Shown one piece after another: positions 6,596 to 8,377 of a DNA stretch of 8,377 nucleotides (the first letter of the stretch is position 1; each line of letters opens with the position of its first letter). This stretch comes from Lachnospiraceae bacterium (GTDB lineage Bacteria > Bacillota > Clostridia > Lachnospirales > Lachnospiraceae), in contig JAFVEU010000139.1 in the NCBI GenBank assembly GCA_017475845.1, positions 1 to 8,377 of the forward strand, written 5' to 3'. A model generated the notes under the pieces. That model had not been told where the DNA came from. It saw nothing but the letters and a program-made list of their open reading frames with translations, and did no database searches. A program made the position numbers and the translations under genes.

Positions 6596-6666
6596 GGTTT
6601 TAATTCTCCTTTTTTCTTTATTAGCTGTGTTATCGGCTTCCTGTCCAGCAAAAAACCGTAAAGCCC

Positions 6667-8377
6667 TTATAAAAGTTCCCCGTCCGGGTTGGCTGTCTCC
6701 CCCTCTTCCTTTACCGGAGAGAGCTTTTCCAGGAAGGATTCATACATTGAAAGAAGGACGGGGGTCTTTTCCTTTATGTATCCTTCATCAAAGCTGTCCT
6801 CGTTGCTTGCTTCCTCAAGGGTCCGGGCAAGCTCGGAAAGCTCCTTTGCTCCTATCAGCCTTGCGGAGCTCTTTAGGGAATGAACCTTGATATTATAATC
6901 CTTTCTGTTCCCCTCTTCAAAGTATCCTTTAATACTATCATAATTCTCACGGATATTGTCATAAAACAGCCCCAGGGCGATGAGGTAATATTCTTCGGTA
7001 CCGCAGTTTATCATTCCCTCTTCCGTGTCAATATCCTTTAGCTTAAGGAGCCATTCCGGAAGGTCATACTCCGGAGACAGGCTTTCTTCCTCCGGCTCCG
7101 TCCCGGCCTTATTTATCTTTTCACCCGGCAGGTATTTAAGCAGCATCTTCTCCAGCTTATCACTGTCCACCGGCTTCGTTAGATAGTCGGTAAATCCCGC
7201 CTTCAGATACTCTTCCCTGGCTCCGCTTATGGCATTTGCGGTAAGGGCGATGACAGGAGTTTCCATACACTTATTCCCGTCATCTCCCATCTCCTTCATC
7301 TTTGCGAAGGTCTCCATGCCGTCCATTTCAGGCATTCTGTGATCCAGGAAAATGATATCATATTCCGTCGATGCCACCATCTTAAGACATTCGAACCCGC
7401 TCTGCGCCGTATCCACCCGGATCCTTGTCTGCTTAAGGAGATTCTTTATTACGGAGAGATTCATTTCCGTATCGTCCACCACAAGGATCCTGGCATCCGG
7501 AGCATGGAAGGATTCCCTGTATCTCTCCCTCTGTTCCAGGGTCTTCTTATAGGTCTCCTCTATATCCCCTATGGGATCTTCCTTTACTATGCCCTGCTTA
7601 AGCTTAAAGCTGAATTCGGATCCTTCGCCGTATACGCTTTCCACCTCAAGTACGCTCCCCATCATGGAGAGCAGGCTCTGGGTTATGTTCATGCCGAGGC
7701 CCGTTCCCTCTATGGTGCGGTTTCTCTTTTCCTCGATACGTTCAAAGGCCTTGAAGAGCTTTTCCTGATCCTCTTCCTTTATCCCTATACCGGTATCCTT
7801 TACGGAGACATAAAGCTCAAGCTCGCTGTCCCCTGTCTTTTCGTAATCCATGGTAAGGGTGACGCTGCCTTTTTCCGTATACTTCACCGCATTTGTCAGG
7901 ATATTGGTGATTATCTGCTTAAGCCTTATCTCGTCACCGTGCAGGAGGTGGGGGATATTCTCATTAATGCGGAGTATGAGCTCCAGCTTCTTGTCCTCGG
8001 CCCTGACCCTTATCATATTGACGAGATCGTTTATGACACTGGCAAGCTCATAATCCACAGGGATTATCTCAAGCTTTCCCGCTTCTATCTTGGAGAAATC
8101 AAGTATGTCATTTACTAATCCCAGAAGAGTCCTGCCGGCATTCTGTATATCTCCCGCATAACCCTTTATGGTTTCATCTTCGGATTCCCTTAAGATCATT
8201 TCATCCATGCCGAGGACAGCGGTAATGGGAGTTCTCAGTTCATGGGACATGTTTGACAGGAAGGCGGACTTGGCATTATTGGATGCTCTTTCAACCTCCA
8301 GATCCCGTTTCAGCTCGTTCTCCTTCTTCAGCCGCTCCACATAGTCCCCGAAATCATCCACCATCTTTTCAAAGGCG
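6667..8377 (-). CDS. Hybrid sensor histidine kinase (HisKA-HATPase-REC-HPt), 5' end cut by window edge
   Basis: A multi-step phosphorelay kinase. The frame is open to the right edge (AFEK precedes the first visible Met at 8364), so the N-terminal sensor and true start are outside. Numbering from that Met: a coiled-coil linker (1-33); HisKA with phosphorylated His41 in NMSHELRTPIT; HATPase with the N box ITNILTNAVKYTEKG, G1 DTGIGI (190-195) and G2 GTGLGM (220-225); a receiver from 291 (ILVVDD) with phospho-acceptor Asp341 in FLDHRMPEMDG and Lys397 in LTKPVD; and an HPt domain (about 440-548) with His495 in VHSLKSSARLIGA. All phosphotransfer residues are present, giving a His-Asp-His chain. A separate response regulator must take the phosphate, but none is in the window. 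The stop is 71 bases before the SPFH gene, with no terminator hairpin seen. Confidence 0.95.
   Translation of the reverse strand, partial: AFEKMVDDFGDYVERLKKENELKRDLEVERASNNAKSAFLSNMSHELRTPITAVLGMDEMILRESEDETIKGYAGDIQNAGRTLLGLVNDILDFSKIEAGKLEIIPVDYELASVINDLVNMIRVRAEDKKLELILRINENIPHLLHGDEIRLKQIITNILTNAVKYTEKGSVTLTMDYEKTGDSELELYVSVKDTGIGIKEEDQEKLFKAFERIEEKRNRTIEGTGLGMNITQSLLSMMGSVLEVESVYGEGSEFSFKLKQGIVKEDPIGDIEETYKKTLEQRERYRESFHAPDARILVVDDTEMNLSVIKNLLKQTRIRVDTAQSGFECLKMVASTEYDIIFLDHRMPEMDGMETFAKMKEMGDDGNKCMETPVIALTANAISGAREEYLKAGFTDYLTKPVDSDKLEKMLLKYLPGEKINKAGTEPEEESLSPEYDLPEWLLKLKDIDTEEGMINCGTEEYYLIALGLFYDNIRENYDSIKGYFEEGNRKDYNIKVHSLKSSARLIGAKELSELARTLEEASNEDSFDEGYIKEKTPVLLSMYESFLEKLSPVKEEGETANPDGELL

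Noticed and set aside
6618..6647. Possible promoter before the SPFH gene (TGGACA, 18-base spacer, TAATAA on the minus strand).
   Set aside because: The -35 is good but the -10 matches only about three of six positions. The implied start would fall at the Shine-Dalgarno, leaving almost no leader.
6630..6670. Possible terminator after the hybrid kinase (GGCTT and AAGCC arms near a T run).
   Set aside because: Five-base stem with a loop of about 21 bases, and the T run lies inside the loop rather than after the stem.
8362..8364. ATG at 8364 as the start of the hybrid kinase.
   Set aside because: The frame stays open to the window edge with coiled-coil-like residues (AFEK) before it, and a kinase of this type would normally have a sensor or membrane part upstream.

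Overview
The window reads as ordinary chromosomal DNA from a Gram-positive anaerobe of the Clostridia, most likely Lachnospiraceae (Butyrivibrio-like). This is inferred from strong AAGGAG/GGAGG ribosome binding sites, frequent ATA, AGG/AGA and GGA codons, the style of the hybrid histidine kinase (receiver motif FLDHRMPEMDG), and the ispF-cysE linkage. All nine genes lie on the minus strand, so transcription runs from the high-coordinate end to the low one. No plus-strand gene, RNA gene, mobile element, CRISPR array or phage gene was found. No stretch longer than about 75 bases lacks a gene.

Right part, in order of transcription (8377 to 4435): the window opens inside a hybrid sensor kinase whose visible part runs HisKA-HATPase-receiver-HPt. 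After 71 bases comes a stomatin/SPFH membrane protein. A 111-residue single-pass membrane protein of unknown function follows, with its start overlapping the SPFH stop by one base (TAATG). A ketopantoate reductase (PanE/ApbA) family protein then starts at an ATGA overlap. The last three look like one translationally coupled unit.

Left part (4434 to 1): a 72-base gap holds a good SigA-type promoter with an extended -10. It drives a methyl-accepting chemotaxis protein that has almost no extracellular part. Then come a membrane-anchored 228-residue protein of unknown function with a repetitive Ala/Thr/Glu/Lys linker, a membrane-anchored family 3 glycoside hydrolase (NagZ-like), ispF (isoprenoid MEP pathway) and cysE (serine acetyltransferase, cut by the window edge). 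Spacing and overlaps (49-base gap, 13-base gap, 4-base ATGA overlap, 35-base overlap) suggest one operon.

The clearest anomaly is that the NagZ-like gene is broken. It lacks one G in a G-run at 1741-1745, inside the conserved DEEGG(S)VTR motif. Restoring one G gives a continuous 460-residue protein. The same protein lacks the usual Asp-His catalytic dyad. The other notable point is a cysteine-rich C-terminal tail on IspF, encoded exactly where ispF overlaps the start of the cysteine biosynthesis gene cysE. I see no convincing new multi-gene system. The best candidates for undescribed biology are the two unknown membrane-anchored proteins and the Cys-codon overlap.
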